Shown piece after piece: positions 17,885-27,849 of a stretch of DNA of 64,000 nt. The stretch's first letter is position 1. Each line of letters begins with the position of its first letter. The DNA lies in NCBI RefSeq assembly GCF_019049855.1, contig NZ_JAHLSY010000003.1, positions 1-64,000 on the forward strand, in the 5' to 3' direction. Both the position numbers and the translations under genes were made by a program. The notes under the pieces were generated by a model. It saw nothing but the letters and a program-made list of their open reading frames with translations. It did no database searches and was not told where the DNA came from. The DNA is from Hydrogenophilus thiooxidans. Lineage in GTDB: Bacteria > Pseudomonadota > Gammaproteobacteria > Burkholderiales > Rhodocyclaceae.

Positions 17885-18910
17885 ATGGACGAACGCCGTC
17901 TGGCACTGATTGCCTGGTTGCACGACTTGGGGATCGCAAGCGACAGCTTGACGCCTGCTTCGGAAGACGCCAGCTTCCGACGCTATTGGCGCGTACGGTT
18001 GAACGACGGCACGACGCGCATCGTGATGGACGCACCGCCGGAGAAAGAGGCGATCCAGCCGTGGCTACAGATTCGGGCCTGTCTTGCCGAGGCCAACGTA
18101 CCCGTTCCCACGGTCGAGGCCGTGGCTGCGGAACTGGGTTTCGTGTTGCTGAGCGACTTCGGCAGCGAGACGCTGGCGACGCGGCTAAACAGCCAACCGG
18201 AAACCACCCACGAATGGTATGCCGAAGCGTTGGCCACGCTCTTGGTGCTTCAAAAGCAACCTCGTCCCGCAGCGCTTCCGGAGTACGACGCCGCCAAACT
18301 CAAAGCCGAGCTCCGTCTGTTCCCGGAATGGTACCTAGGCCGCCATCTGGGTGTCACGCTTACCGCTACTGAGCAACAGATGCTGGAGCAGAGCTTCACC
18401 GCGCTGATCGAACGCGCTCAGGCGCAGCCTCAGGTTTTCGTCCATCGCGACTACCACAGTCGCAACCTCATGGTGCTGCCGGACAACCATCCGCTGCGCC
18501 CCCTTGGGGCGTTGGGTGTGCTCGATTTCCAAGATGCCGTCTGGGGGCCGATTACGTACGACCCGGTTTCACTCTTGCGCGACGCTTACCTCGAGTGGCC
18601 GGAGGAATTCACGCTCGACCTCCTCGTCCGCTACTGGCAGCAGGCACGACGGCTCGGCGTTCCCATCCATGAGCGGTTCGACGACTTCTACGCCGATTAC
18701 GAATGGATGGGCGTACAGCGCCACCTCAAAGTGCTTGGGATCTTCGCCCGGCTGGCTTACCGCGACGGCAAAACCGGCTATCTCGACGACCTGCCACGGG
18801 TTCGGCGCTACTTGTGGAAAGCCCTGATGCGCTATACCGCACTGAAACCACTACTGCGTCTTTTCGAGCGGCTCCACCCCGAAGAGGTTCAAGTCGCGCT
18901 CACCTTCTGA
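17885..18910 (+). CDS. amgK: N-acetylmuramate/N-acetylglucosamine anomeric kinase
   Basis: This 341-residue aminoglycoside-phosphotransferase-fold kinase phosphorylates the anomeric carbon of recovered MurNAc (and GlcNAc) in the cell-wall recycling bypass known from Pseudomonas putida. The catalytic loop is FVHRDYHSRNLMV and the metal-binding segment LGVLDFQDAVWGP. The next gene encodes the matching uridylyltransferase. The pair sits opposite lptD, as in Pseudomonas, which makes AmgK far likelier than a drug-resistance enzyme. Recycling by this route bypasses MurA, the fosfomycin target. Confidence 0.9.
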   Translation: MDERRLALIAWLHDLGIASDSLTPASEDASFRRYWRVRLNDGTTRIVMDAPPEKEAIQPWLQIRACLAEANVPVPTVEAVAAELGFVLLSDFGSETLATRLNSQPETTHEWYAEALATLLVLQKQPRPAALPEYDAAKLKAELRLFPEWYLGRHLGVTLTATEQQMLEQSFTALIERAQAQPQVFVHRDYHSRNLMVLPDNHPLRPLGALGVLDFQDAVWGPITYDPVSLLRDAYLEWPEEFTLDLLVRYWQQARRLGVPIHERFDDFYADYEWMGVQRHLKVLGIFARLAYRDGKTGYLDDLPRVRRYLWKALMRYTALKPLLRLFERLHPEEVQVALTF

Positions 18911-18919
18911 ACGGTTGCC

Positions 18920-19663
18920 ATGACCAGTGCCTTGATCTTGGTGGCGGGGCGCGGCGAACGGTTGCGTCCGCTCACCGACACCACCCCGAAACCGCTCGTT
19001 CCCGATGCCGGGGGAACGCCGCTTCTCGCCCATTGGCTCAGCCGGTTAGCCGACGCAGGTATCTCTTCGGTGGTCCTCAACCCCTGTTGGCTGGGGGAAC
19101 AAATCGAACAGTATGTCGGTGACGGAAGCAGGTGGCGCATCACGGTCTATTACAGCAGAGAAACCCTGCCTGGACTGGAAACGGCAGGTGGCATTCGCAC
19201 GGCCCTTCCCCTCATCGATAGCGACCCCTTTTTGGTGGTCAATGGCGACGTCGATCTCGCACCCGCTTGGTCACTTGCCATGTTCGTGCGCCGAGGTGAA
19301 GCACAACTGAACACCCACCCGGATCACCTTGGGTACCTGCTGCTTGCGCCCAATCCGCCGGACCATCGCGACGGCGATTTCACGGTCACCTCCAGCGGCG
19401 CGTTGCTGCCCCATGCCGATACAACCCGGGGCAATACCTATACGTTCGCTGGTGTTGCCTTGTACCGTTTTGCGTTGCTCACTTCGCTGACGCCACAGAC
19501 CCGTGCCCCGCTCGGCCCCTTGCTGCGCCAAGCCATCACAGAGGGACGCATCGGTTACGAAATTACCGACGCACCGTGGTGGGACATCGGCACGCCGCAG
19601 CGGCTCGCCCGCTGGCGCCGCGAACGGCAGGCGCTCATCGATTCGACGAAAGGAGACCCATGA
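18920..19663 (+). CDS. murU: N-acetylmuramate alpha-1-phosphate uridylyltransferase
   Basis: This 247-residue nucleotidyltransferase converts MurNAc-1-phosphate and UTP to UDP-MurNAc, the second step of the AmgK/MurU recycling route. The N-terminal nucleotide-binding motif is LVAGRGERLRPLTDTTPKPL, and the metal-binding Asp is in VVNGDVDLAPAW. The gene lies 9 bases after amgK and overlaps pepP by ATGA, so all three are probably one transcript. Confidence 0.92.
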   Translation: MTSALILVAGRGERLRPLTDTTPKPLVPDAGGTPLLAHWLSRLADAGISSVVLNPCWLGEQIEQYVGDGSRWRITVYYSRETLPGLETAGGIRTALPLIDSDPFLVVNGDVDLAPAWSLAMFVRRGEAQLNTHPDHLGYLLLAPNPPDHRDGDFTVTSSGALLPHADTTRGNTYTFAGVALYRFALLTSLTPQTRAPLGPLLRQAITEGRIGYEITDAPWWDIGTPQRLARWRRERQALIDSTKGDP

Positions 19664-21033
19664 ATCCCTCGCTTCCCTCCCCTACCCCTGAACCCCCGCA
19701 ACCGCCCGTTGGTCGGCTCGACTCCGACCCCGCCCCTTTTGCTACGCGGCGAGCGCTCATCCTGGCGGCGATGGAAGCCGCTGGGGGCGGGGCGCTGTTA
19801 CTGCCCACCGCACGCGAACAGCGACGCAACCGCGACACCCACTACCCGTTTCGTTTCGACAGCGACTTTTACTACCTCACGGGGTTTACCGAACCCGACG
19901 CATGGTTACTCTTGCGCACCTTTGCCGAACCGCGCGCGGTGCTCTTTTGTCGCGACCGCAACCCCGAACAAGAAAAGTGGGACGGGTTTCGGCTGGGTGT
20001 CGAACGGGCCGCCGCAGCGCTTGCGCTCGACGACGCCTTTTCCCTGGACGAGCTCGACACCAAAATGCCGGACCTCTTGGCCGGTGCTGCGAACGTCTGG
20101 GCGCCGATCCTGGAACATGAGGCTGTCGACGCCCGGCTGCGTCTGTGGAAAAGCGCGCTCGAACGCAAAACCCGGCAGGGGGTCACCCCCCCTCAGGCGT
20201 GGTACGACGTCCGGGCGTTGATAGCACGCTTTCGTCAAATCAAAGATCGATACGAAATTGCGTGCCTCAAGATGAGTGCAGCGATCGCCGCAACCGCGCA
20301 CCGCGCCGCGATGCAGATCACCCGTCCCGGCGTCAGCGAAGCGGCGCTCGAAGGCAAAATCCTTGCCACGTTCCGTGAACTGGGCGCCGAAGGGCCTGCC
20401 TACCCGCCGATCGTCGCAAGCGGCGCCAACGCCTGCATTCTGCACTACGTCGAAAACCGCGCGACCATTCCCGACGGCGCGCTGGTATTGATCGACGCCG
20501 GTTGCGAATATCGCGGTTACGCGAGCGACATCACGCGAACGTTTCCCGCCAACGGCCGCTTCTCGGGCGCGCAGCGCGCACTCTACGAGATCGTCCTCGC
20601 TGCTCAGAACGCCGCGATTGCCGCAACCCGCCCCGGGGCGCCGTTTGCCGCAGCGCACGACGCCGCCACCCGCGTCTTGGTCGAAGGCCTGGTCGATCTG
20701 GGACTGCTCTCCGGCGAGGTCGACACCCTCATCGCCGAAAAGCGCCATCTGCGCTTCTATCCCCACCGCACCGGCCATTGGCTGGGGCTCGACGTTCATG
20801 ACGTCGGCCCCTATCAAATCGATGGGCAATCGATCACGTTACAGCCAGGGATGGTCACGACGATCGAACCGGGGCTTTACATCGACCCTGCCGAGGATAT
20901 CCCCCGCGACTTTTGGGGTATCGGCATTCGCATCGAAGACGACGCACTGGTCACTGAAACGGGATGCACCTTGCTCACCCGTGACGTCCCGGTTGCAATC
21001 GACGAGATCGAAGCGCTGATGCGCGGGGGATAG
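19660..21033 (+). CDS. pepP: Xaa-Pro aminopeptidase (M24B)
   Basis: This 457-residue cytoplasmic metalloenzyme removes N-terminal residues preceding proline. The N-terminal AMP_N domain (REQRRNRDTHYPFRFDSDFY) is followed by the pita-bread catalytic domain. Metal ligands can be placed in LIDAGCEYRGYASDITRTF (two Asp), HRTGHWLGLDVHD (His), MVTTIEPGLYI (Glu) and GIRIEDD (Glu). The ATG at 19660 overlaps the murU stop and is preceded by AAAGGAGACC. The Pro-rich first 20 residues are unusual but harmless. Confidence 0.93.
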   Translation: MNPSLPSPTPEPPQPPVGRLDSDPAPFATRRALILAAMEAAGGGALLLPTAREQRRNRDTHYPFRFDSDFYYLTGFTEPDAWLLLRTFAEPRAVLFCRDRNPEQEKWDGFRLGVERAAAALALDDAFSLDELDTKMPDLLAGAANVWAPILEHEAVDARLRLWKSALERKTRQGVTPPQAWYDVRALIARFRQIKDRYEIACLKMSAAIAATAHRAAMQITRPGVSEAALEGKILATFRELGAEGPAYPPIVASGANACILHYVENRATIPDGALVLIDAGCEYRGYASDITRTFPANGRFSGAQRALYEIVLAAQNAAIAATRPGAPFAAAHDAATRVLVEGLVDLGLLSGEVDTLIAEKRHLRFYPHRTGHWLGLDVHDVGPYQIDGQSITLQPGMVTTIEPGLYIDPAEDIPRDFWGIGIRIEDDALVTETGCTLLTRDVPVAIDEIEALMRGG

Positions 21034-21072
21034 GGTATACTTTTCCCCCCGAAAACTCGAACGATACGTGCC

Positions 21073-22062
21073 GTGAACTACCTCGGTTTTACGCTGCGCA
21101 ACAATTTGTTCGTTGCTCCGATGGCAGGCGTCACCGACCGCCCGTTCCGCCAACTTTGCAAGCGCTTGGGAGCGGGGCTTGCGGTCTCTGAGATGGTGAC
21201 CTCCAATTCGCTCCTCTACGGCAGTGTCAAAACACAGCGCCGTGCCAACCACGAGGGCGAAGTCGAGCCGATCGTCGTTCAGATCGCAGGCGCCGACCCC
21301 AAAATGATGGCCGAAGCGGCGCGCTACAACGTCGATCGCGGCGCTCAGATCATCGATATCAACATGGGGTGTCCCGCAAAGAAAGTCTGCAACGTCTTCG
21401 CTGGCTCGGCGTTGATGCAAGACCTCAAACTGGCTGCGGCGATTCTCGAAGCGGTGGTCAAAGCGGTTCCCGAAACCCCGGTGACCCTCAAGATGCGGAC
21501 CGGCTGGAACCGGCAAAACAAGAATGCGCCGGAACTGGCGCGCATCGCTGAAGACCTTGGGATTCGTGCGCTGGCGATCCACGGTCGGACACGAGCCGAC
21601 CAATATATGGGAGAGGCAGAGTACGACACCATCGCCCGGGTCAAAAGCCTCGTGTCGATTCCTGTGATCGCGAACGGGGATATCGACACACCCGAAAAAG
21701 CCAAATACGTCCTGGAATACACCGGTGCCGACGCCGTGATGATCGGTCGGGCCGCACAGGGTCGCCCGTGGATTTTCCGGGAAATCGAACACTACCTCGC
21801 CACCGGCAAACACCTTCCGCCTCCCTCCCGTGCCGAAATTCGCGCGATTCTGCTCGAACACCTGGAAGAACTCTATGCCTTTTACGGAGAAGAGACCGGA
21901 GTCAAAATCGCGCGTAAACACATCGGGTGGTACTCGAAAGGGTTACCGGGGGGCGCCGCGTTTCGCCGGGAGATGAACCAACTGGAGTGCGCGGCGGCAC
22001 AGCGCGAACTCATCGACCGCTTTTTCACCGAATCGCCTGCCTTTGAGGAGCGCGTTGCATGA
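21073..22062 (+). CDS. dusB: tRNA-dihydrouridine synthase B
   Basis: This 329-residue FMN enzyme reduces specific uridines in the tRNA D-loop. It has VAPMAGVTDRPFRQLC at the start, catalytic Cys in DINMGCPAKKV, and RADQYMGEAEYD and VIANGDIDTPEKA in the barrel. The start is GTG at 21073. TATACT at 21036-21041, right after pepP, is a possible -10 box. It is coupled to fis by an ATGA overlap, the classic dusB-fis operon. Confidence 0.95.
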   Translation: MNYLGFTLRNNLFVAPMAGVTDRPFRQLCKRLGAGLAVSEMVTSNSLLYGSVKTQRRANHEGEVEPIVVQIAGADPKMMAEAARYNVDRGAQIIDINMGCPAKKVCNVFAGSALMQDLKLAAAILEAVVKAVPETPVTLKMRTGWNRQNKNAPELARIAEDLGIRALAIHGRTRADQYMGEAEYDTIARVKSLVSIPVIANGDIDTPEKAKYVLEYTGADAVMIGRAAQGRPWIFREIEHYLATGKHLPPPSRAEIRAILLEHLEELYAFYGEETGVKIARKHIGWYSKGLPGGAAFRREMNQLECAAAQRELIDRFFTESPAFEERVA

Positions 22063-22340
22063 ATGCGCCACAGAACCCCTACCCGCACGACCCCCTTCGC
22101 CCAGACGATACGTTGTGCATCGCGGTCAAAACGATGCTCGACCGCTATTTCGTCGATCTCGACGGCGCTCCTCCATCGGATCTGCACGCTATGGTCATGA
22201 AGCGGGTCGAACGCACGCTCTTCGAATACGTGCTCATCCGAACCCACGGCAACATCACCCGCGCTTCCGAACTCCTTGGTGTGACGCGCAACACCTTGCG
22301 CCGCAAACTGAAAGAGCACGACCTCTATCCCAATGCCTGA
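22059..22340 (+). CDS. fis: Fis-family nucleoid-associated DNA-binding protein
   Basis: This 93-residue protein ends in the Fis helix-turn-helix (GNITRASELLGVTRNTLRRK), preceded by the dimerising helices. It bends DNA and modulates rRNA, recombination and growth-phase promoters in Enterobacteria; the betaproteobacterial homologue is assumed similar. The start codon overlaps the dusB stop. purH follows after 21 bases, so Fis may be cotranscribed with the purine genes. Confidence 0.93.
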   Translation: MNAPQNPYPHDPLRPDDTLCIAVKTMLDRYFVDLDGAPPSDLHAMVMKRVERTLFEYVLIRTHGNITRASELLGVTRNTLRRKLKEHDLYPNA

Positions 22341-22361
22341 AATCGATCGAGGAAACCACCG

Positions 22362-23936
22362 ATGACCCACCGCACCGCGCTCTTGAGCGTCTCCGACAAA
22401 ACCGGCCTCATCCCCTTTGCCCAAGCGTTGGCGCAATTGGGCTACACGCTGCTTTCTACCGGCGGCACCGCGAAAGCGTTGCGTGACGCCGGTTTGACCG
22501 TCACCGACGTTGCCGAACACACCGGCTTTCCGGAAATCCTCGATGGCCGTGTCAAGACGCTGCACCCACGCGTGCACGGCGGCATCCTCGCCGATCGCAG
22601 CAACCCCGAGCACATCGCGACGCTCGCCGCGCACGACATCCCCCCCATCGAGATCGTCGCCGTCAATCTCTATCCGTTTGCCGCCACGGTTGCCCGTCCC
22701 GACTGCACGCTGGCCGAGGCGATCGAAAACATCGACATCGGCGGGCCGGCGATGGTTCGCGCCGCAGCGAAAAACCACGGCGACGAGCAGGGTGGCGTCA
22801 CCGTGATCGTCGACCCGGCCGACTACACGCCCGTGCTCGACGAACTCAAAAACCGCGGCCAAGTGAGTTACGCCACACGCTTTCGTCTTGCTGCGAAAGC
22901 CTTCACCCACACGGCGCGATATGATGCAATGGTGAGCACCTACCTCACACAACGGCTCGAAGGCGACGCCACCTGGCCCCAAGCCCTCCACCTCTCCTTC
23001 GACCTGGTGATGCCGCTTCGCTATGGTGAAAACCCGCACCAGCAGGCGGCGTTCTACCGCGACCTCAATCCGGCGCCGGGCGCGCTTGCGCTTGCCGAAA
23101 CGCTGCAAGGCAAAGCCCTTTCGTTCAACAACTTGGCAGATGCCGACGCCGCGTGGGAATGCGTGAAACAGTTCGATCCCCAGCAAGACGGAGCAGCGTG
23201 CGTGATCGTCAAACACGCCAACCCGTGCGGCGTTGCCGTAGCCGAATGCGCAGCGGATGCCTACCGCAAGGCGTTCGCAACCGACCCCACTTCTGCGTTC
23301 GGCGGGATCATCGCGTTCAATACCGTGGTCGATGCCGCAGCAGCCGAAGCCCTGACGCAGCAATTCCTCGAAGTAGTGATCGCGCCCGATTACACCCAAG
23401 AAGCTCGAGCGCGCCTTGCGGAGAAGAAAAACGTCCGGGTTTTGCGCTGTCCGTGGGGTCCGGCGGTTGCGCAGCAGGATCTCAAGCGCATCGGCGGCGG
23501 ATTGCTCGTCCAGTCCAACGATACCGACCTGCTCGATCCCGCTCACCTCAAAGTGGTGACACGCCGCACACCAACGCAAGACGAAATGCGCGACCTCCTC
23601 TTTGTCTGGCGCGTTGCCAAATTCGTCAAATCGAACGCGATCGTCTACGGCAAAAACGGGCAAACGATCGGGATTGGCGCAGGCCAGATGAGTCGTGTGG
23701 ACTCCTCGCGCATCGCCGTGATCAAAGCGCAAAACGCCGGGCTCGAGGTGCGCGGTTCGGTCGTGGCGTCGGACGCGTTCTTTCCGTTTCGCGACGGCGT
23801 CGATGTCCTTGCGCAAGCGGGCGCCACTGCAGTGATCCAACCGGGGGGCTCGGTGCGCGACGAAGAGGTGATCGCAGCCGCAAACGAACACGGGATTGCG
23901 ATGGTTTTCACGGGCATGCGCCATTTCCGTCACTGA
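22362..23936 (+). CDS. purH: bifunctional AICAR formyltransferase / IMP cyclohydrolase
   Basis: This 524-residue enzyme catalyses the last two steps of IMP synthesis. The N-terminal cyclohydrolase domain shows [23 protein letters not shown] and [18 protein letters not shown]. The C-terminal formyltransferase domain carries [13 protein letters not shown], the catalytic [12 protein letters not shown] and [20 protein letters not shown]. It has normal length. The downstream gene purD lies 70 bases on, within the same direction and pathway. Confidence 0.96.
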   Translation: MTHRTALLSVSDKTGLIPFAQALAQLGYTLLSTGGTAKALRDAGLTVTDVAEHTGFPEILDGRVKTLHPRVHGGILADRSNPEHIATLAAHDIPPIEIVAVNLYPFAATVARPDCTLAEAIENIDIGGPAMVRAAAKNHGDEQGGVTVIVDPADYTPVLDELKNRGQVSYATRFRLAAKAFTHTARYDAMVSTYLTQRLEGDATWPQALHLSFDLVMPLRYGENPHQQAAFYRDLNPAPGALALAETLQGKALSFNNLADADAAWECVKQFDPQQDGAACVIVKHANPCGVAVAECAADAYRKAFATDPTSAFGGIIAFNTVVDAAAAEALTQQFLEVVIAPDYTQEARARLAEKKNVRVLRCPWGPAVAQQDLKRIGGGLLVQSNDTDLLDPAHLKVVTRRTPTQDEMRDLLFVWRVAKFVKSNAIVYGKNGQTIGIGAGQMSRVDSSRIAVIKAQNAGLEVRGSVVASDAFFPFRDGVDVLAQAGATAVIQPGGSVRDEEVIAAANEHGIAMVFTGMRHFRH

Positions 23937-24006
23937 GCGCCACTCGACACCAAAACGAAGCGGATCGGTCATACAAGAAAGAAAGGCGAAGCAGAGGAAG
24001 GGCAAG

Positions 24007-25326
24007 ATGAAACATCTGGGTTTAACCGTGATGGTGGTTGGGAGCGGCGGTCGCGAACATGCACTTGCCTGGAAACTCGCGCAGTCGCCGCGGGTGCAGC
24101 GCGTGTTCGTCGCGCCAGGCAACCCCGGGACCGCCGCGACGGAAAAATGTCGCAACCTCCCCGCGAATGACATTCCCTCCTGGATCGACGCGGCAAAGCG
24201 CCATCACGTCGATCTCACCGTGGTGGGCCCCGAAGCGCCACTTGCGGCGGGAATCGTCGATGCGTTCCAAGCCGAAGGGCTCACGATTTTCGGACCGACG
24301 CAAGCGGCTGCCCAGCTGGAAGCCAGCAAAGCGTTCGCCAAAGCCTTCATGGCTCGGCACGGTATCCCCACGGCGCCCTACGCCACCTTCTCTGACCCCG
24401 ACAAAGCGCACGCCTACGTCGACGCCCAAGGCGCGCCGATCGTCATCAAAGCCGATGGGCTCGCGGCCGGGAAAGGCGTCGTCGTTGCGCAAACGCTCGA
24501 CGAGGCACATGCGGCAATCGACAAAATGTTGGTGAGCCGGGAAATGGGGGAAGCGGGCGCGCGTGTGGTCATCGAAGCGTTCCTGGAAGGCGAGGAAGCG
24601 AGCTTCATCGTGATCGCCGACGGCAAAGAGGCGTTGGCGCTGGCGACCAGCCAAGACCACAAACGCCTTTTGGACGGTGACCAGGGGCCCAACACGGGCG
24701 GAATGGGGGCCTACAGCCCTGCTCCGGTCGTCACCCCCGACGTGCATGCGCGCGTGATGCGGGAAATCATCCGTCCCACACTCGCTGCGATGGCTGAAGA
24801 GGGTACGCCCTACGTCGGATTCCTCTATGCCGGGCTGATGATCGCGCCCAATGGCGCGCCTTTTGTGGTCGAATTCAACTGCCGCATGGGTGACCCGGAA
24901 ACCCAACCGATCATGGCGCGGCTCAAATCGGATCTTGTCGACCTCATCGAAGCCGCGCTCGAAGGGCGAATCGGTGACGCCACTGCCGAATGGGATCGGC
25001 GTGTCGCGCTTGCGGTGGTGCTCGCTGCCCAAGGCTATCCCAACGCGCCGAAGAAAGGGGACCCGATCATGGGCCTACCTAAAGAACCGACACCGCTTGC
25101 CATCAATGACGATTCGGTGTTGATTTTCCACGCCGGCACGGCGCAACGCGACGACGGCACCCTCGTCACCGCAGGGGGGCGAGTCCTTGCGGTCACTGCA
25201 TTGGGCGACTCGGTTGCCGCGGCACAACAGCGTGCCTATGCCGTCGCCGAACAGATTCGATTCCCGGGCAAACAGATGCGTCGCGACATCGGCCACCGCG
25301 CCATTGCCAAACCGGGACGGTCGTGA
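24007..25326 (+). CDS. purD: phosphoribosylamine-glycine ligase
   Basis: This ATP-grasp ligase of about 439 residues makes glycinamide ribonucleotide from phosphoribosylamine, glycine and ATP. Signatures are [51 protein letters not shown] and [11 protein letters not shown]. The ATP-grasp metal site follows in [12 protein letters not shown]. The ATG at 24007 gives an N-terminus seven residues longer than many homologues; an internal ATG at 24031 is the alternative. The stop TGA shares its A with the start of hemF. Confidence 0.95.
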   Translation: MKHLGLTVMVVGSGGREHALAWKLAQSPRVQRVFVAPGNPGTAATEKCRNLPANDIPSWIDAAKRHHVDLTVVGPEAPLAAGIVDAFQAEGLTIFGPTQAAAQLEASKAFAKAFMARHGIPTAPYATFSDPDKAHAYVDAQGAPIVIKADGLAAGKGVVVAQTLDEAHAAIDKMLVSREMGEAGARVVIEAFLEGEEASFIVIADGKEALALATSQDHKRLLDGDQGPNTGGMGAYSPAPVVTPDVHARVMREIIRPTLAAMAEEGTPYVGFLYAGLMIAPNGAPFVVEFNCRMGDPETQPIMARLKSDLVDLIEAALEGRIGDATAEWDRRVALAVVLAAQGYPNAPKKGDPIMGLPKEPTPLAINDDSVLIFHAGTAQRDDGTLVTAGGRVLAVTALGDSVAAAQQRAYAVAEQIRFPGKQMRRDIGHRAIAKPGRS

Positions 25327-26294
25327 TGGCGTTGCCAATCGCCGAACTGCGTGACCGTTTTCTTGCGCTCCAGCGCGAAATCGTCTCGTCGCTCGAAGCG
25401 TTCGACGGTGAGCCGTTTCACACCGATGCGTGGTCTCGTCCCGCTGGTGACCGTCTGCAAGGCGATGGGCTTACCCGTCTCATCGAAAATGGCCGCTTCT
25501 TCGAACGGGGCGGCTGCAACTTTTCCCATGTCCGGGGGGCGAGCCTTCCCCCTTCCGCCACGGCGCACCGTCAGGAACTTGCTGGCCGCCCGTTCGAAGC
25601 GCTGGGCGTATCGCTCGTGCTCCACCCGCGTAACCCCTACTGCCCGACGGTGCACCTCAACGTTCGCTTTTTCGTCGCGCACAGCAATGACACACAGCCT
25701 GACGTCTGGTGGTTCGGCGGCGGGATGGATCTCACCCCGTACTATCCGTTCGTCGAAGATATCGTCCATTTCCACCGCACCTGCCGCGACGCGGTCCATG
25801 CCGGTGGCGGAGACGATACGTGCTACCGGGAATGGAAAACGTGGTGTGACCGTTACTTCTTCCTCAAACACCGCAACGAACCACGGGGCGTCGGCGGCCT
25901 CTTCTTCGACGATCTTGGCGCCGACGGCAACACCCCGTTTGACGCTGCACAACGGCTCACCTTTGCGGTCGGCGACCATTTCCTGCCCGCCTATCTGCCG
26001 ATCGTCGCGCGGCGCCGCCACCACCCCTACGGCGAACGGGAGCGGCAGTTCCAATGTTACCGGCGCGGGCGCTACGTCGAGTTCAACTTGGTCTGGGATC
26101 GGGGAACCATCTTCGGCCTGCAAACAGGGGGTCGAACCGAATCGATCTTAATGTCCCTGCCCCCAGTGGTCCATTGGCGCTACGATTGGCATCCCGAGCC
26201 CGGCTCACCCGAAGCACGACTCTATGAATTGCTCACGCCCCGGGACTGGGCGTTCGAAGGGAGCCACGGCGATGAACAATCCACCTCTGAGTGA
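25326..26294 (+). CDS. hemF: oxygen-dependent coproporphyrinogen III oxidase
   Basis: This 322-residue enzyme decarboxylates two propionates of coproporphyrinogen III to give protoporphyrinogen IX in aerobic haem synthesis. Diagnostic stretches are [44 protein letters not shown] and the C-terminal [21 protein letters not shown]. The ATG at 25326 shares one base with the purD stop; a GTG one codon earlier is possible. Its 3' end is overlapped for 23 bases by the HDOD gene. Confidence 0.95.
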   Translation: MALPIAELRDRFLALQREIVSSLEAFDGEPFHTDAWSRPAGDRLQGDGLTRLIENGRFFERGGCNFSHVRGASLPPSATAHRQELAGRPFEALGVSLVLHPRNPYCPTVHLNVRFFVAHSNDTQPDVWWFGGGMDLTPYYPFVEDIVHFHRTCRDAVHAGGGDDTCYREWKTWCDRYFFLKHRNEPRGVGGLFFDDLGADGNTPFDAAQRLTFAVGDHFLPAYLPIVARRRHHPYGERERQFQCYRRGRYVEFNLVWDRGTIFGLQTGGRTESILMSLPPVVHWRYDWHPEPGSPEARLYELLTPRDWAFEGSHGDEQSTSE

Positions 26295-27128
26295 GCAGAC
26301 CGCACAGCAGCTGATCGCGCGCATCGCGATCCCGCCTCGCCCCCAAATCCTGACGGAGATTTTTTTTCTGCACTCCAATCCGATGCGCCCGATTTGCGCG
26401 CACTTTCTCGGCTCGTTGCCAGCGATGTCGCGCTCTCGGCCGCCGTGTTGAAAACGGTCAATTCCCCTTTTTACGGCTTACGGCGCAAAGTGGAATCGAT
26501 CGATCAGGCGGTCACCCTGCTTGGCTTGGACAACATCGCTACCCTGGTGACCGGTTTTACGGTGCGTCATACCCTTGCCACCCCAAAACTCGAGCGTTTC
26601 TGGGACAGTTCGGCACGGATCGCCCTCCTTTCCGCAGCCATTGCCAAACAACTGAAAAATCTGTCCCCTAATCTCGCTTACCTGTTCGGGCTCTTTCGCG
26701 ATTGTGGGATTCCTCTGATGGCGGCCCGCTTTCCGGATTATCTCGAAACACTCCGCGCCGCCAATGCCGAATTTCAGCGCCCCTTCACCGCAGTCGAAGA
26801 AGAACGCCATCAAACCAGCCATGCGATTGTTGGGAGTCTGCTTGCCAAGAATTGGGGACTTCCAGAGCCGATTTGTGAAGCGATTGCGCACCACCATGAA
26901 CTGGACTGTTTTGCTTCAGAAAGCCTCTCAAACATGGCGCTCAACCTGATCGCGACAGCCCTTATCGCTGAACAAATCGATTACCGGGCCATGCGTTTGA
27001 CCGAAAACTACGAATGGGAAAAACTCGGAAATGCCGCTCTGGAATTTCTCTTACTCTCCGAAGAAGAATACAATGCGCTCTGTGACGACTTGATCGCATT
27101 GCTCGACCCCTCGAACGCCGACACCTGA
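26272..27128 (+). CDS. HDOD-domain protein, reading frame broken at a T8 run
   Basis: The N-terminal part ([19 protein letters not shown] then [11 protein letters not shown]) is in one frame up to a run of eight T at 26360-26367. The rest ([20 protein letters not shown] onward, to 27128) is in the -1 frame. Joined, they give an HDOD protein of about 285 residues that aligns along its whole length with the paralogue at 27850. Shared blocks are [16 protein letters not shown] and [11 protein letters not shown]. The T run in the paralogue's position would be six bases long if lengths matched exactly. Causes could be a real mutation, slippage (ribosomal -1 or transcriptional) or a homopolymer sequencing error. 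HDOD proteins act in signalling, commonly with c-di-GMP or two-component systems. Confidence 0.75.
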
Positions 27129-27175
27129 CCGCTCGCGCCGCGAGGCCGACCGCACGCGCAGATTTTAGGCGCGCC

Positions 27176-27757
27176 TTACTTTTTTTCGTCTTCCAACTCC
27201 GGCCAGATCTTCAGCTTCGCCAACCCCGACCGCCCCAATTCGCGCATCAAGGCTACGTTGCGTTGCCAGATCGCGTCGGGGTTGGGATGATCAGCAACCG
27301 CTTGCGCAATACTGGCTTCGCGCAGGAGGTGCAGCGTCGGGTACGGTGCCCGATTGGTGTAGTGGCTCCAATCCCCTTCCGGCTCCTCGGCAAATTGAAA
27401 TTGGGGATGGAACGACGCGATCTGGATCACCCCAACCAAATCGTGGTCCTCCAAACAGGCTTCGGCCAGATCCAAGAAATCGTTGAACGTCGCGAAATCA
27501 GGGAAAAGGGTGGGGTGGACGAGAAGCGTCGTGTCCAGGACCTTCGGGTCAGTCGTTACGAGCCGCTCCAGCTCTTCGTCCAAATGCTCCAGAAAATGAT
27601 CGATGTGGCGTGCATCGCTTACTCGGATGCGCACTTGCTGGTTGAGCCAAACGGCTTTGGCGTACGGGCATAAGTTCAGCCCGATCACGGCCCTTTCGAT
27701 CCAAGCACGCATCTGCTCGACCACCGCTGCTTCATCGATCGAATCCGTTGGCTCCAT
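27176..27757 (-). CDS. DUF1415 family protein
   Basis: This 193-residue soluble protein belongs to a conserved family of unknown function. The hallmark is the segment WIERAVIGLNLCPYAKAVW, with a cysteine and tyrosine, followed by FPDFATFNDFLDLAEA, IQIASFHPQFQF and the proline-rich NRAPYPTLHLLREASI. Nothing in it identifies a reaction. The ATG at 27757 follows AAGGAGCGAC. A longer frame would run into the upstream region of the divergent HDOD gene. It converges on the first HDOD gene across 47 bases. Confidence 0.85.
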   Translation of the reverse strand: MEPTDSIDEAAVVEQMRAWIERAVIGLNLCPYAKAVWLNQQVRIRVSDARHIDHFLEHLDEELERLVTTDPKVLDTTLLVHPTLFPDFATFNDFLDLAEACLEDHDLVGVIQIASFHPQFQFAEEPEGDWSHYTNRAPYPTLHLLREASIAQAVADHPNPDAIWQRNVALMRELGRSGLAKLKIWPELEDEKK

Positions 27758-27849
27758 TCTGTCGTCGCTCCTTGTCATCAAATCGTCATCTCGATCCGCT
27801 ACCCTTTCGACCAAACACCAGCACCGACGATACCGGGAGGAAAGCGATA

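Noticed and set aside
21882-24173. 763-codon open frame on the minus strand opposite purH
   Set aside because: It mirrors the real dusB-fis-purH-purD genes, has no family motif and a His/Arg-heavy composition typical of antisense frames in GC-rich DNA.
27129-27175. Terminator between the first HDOD gene and DUF1415
   Set aside because: A CTCGCG/CGCGAG pairing exists but lacks a loop of proper size and a T-run in the right place.
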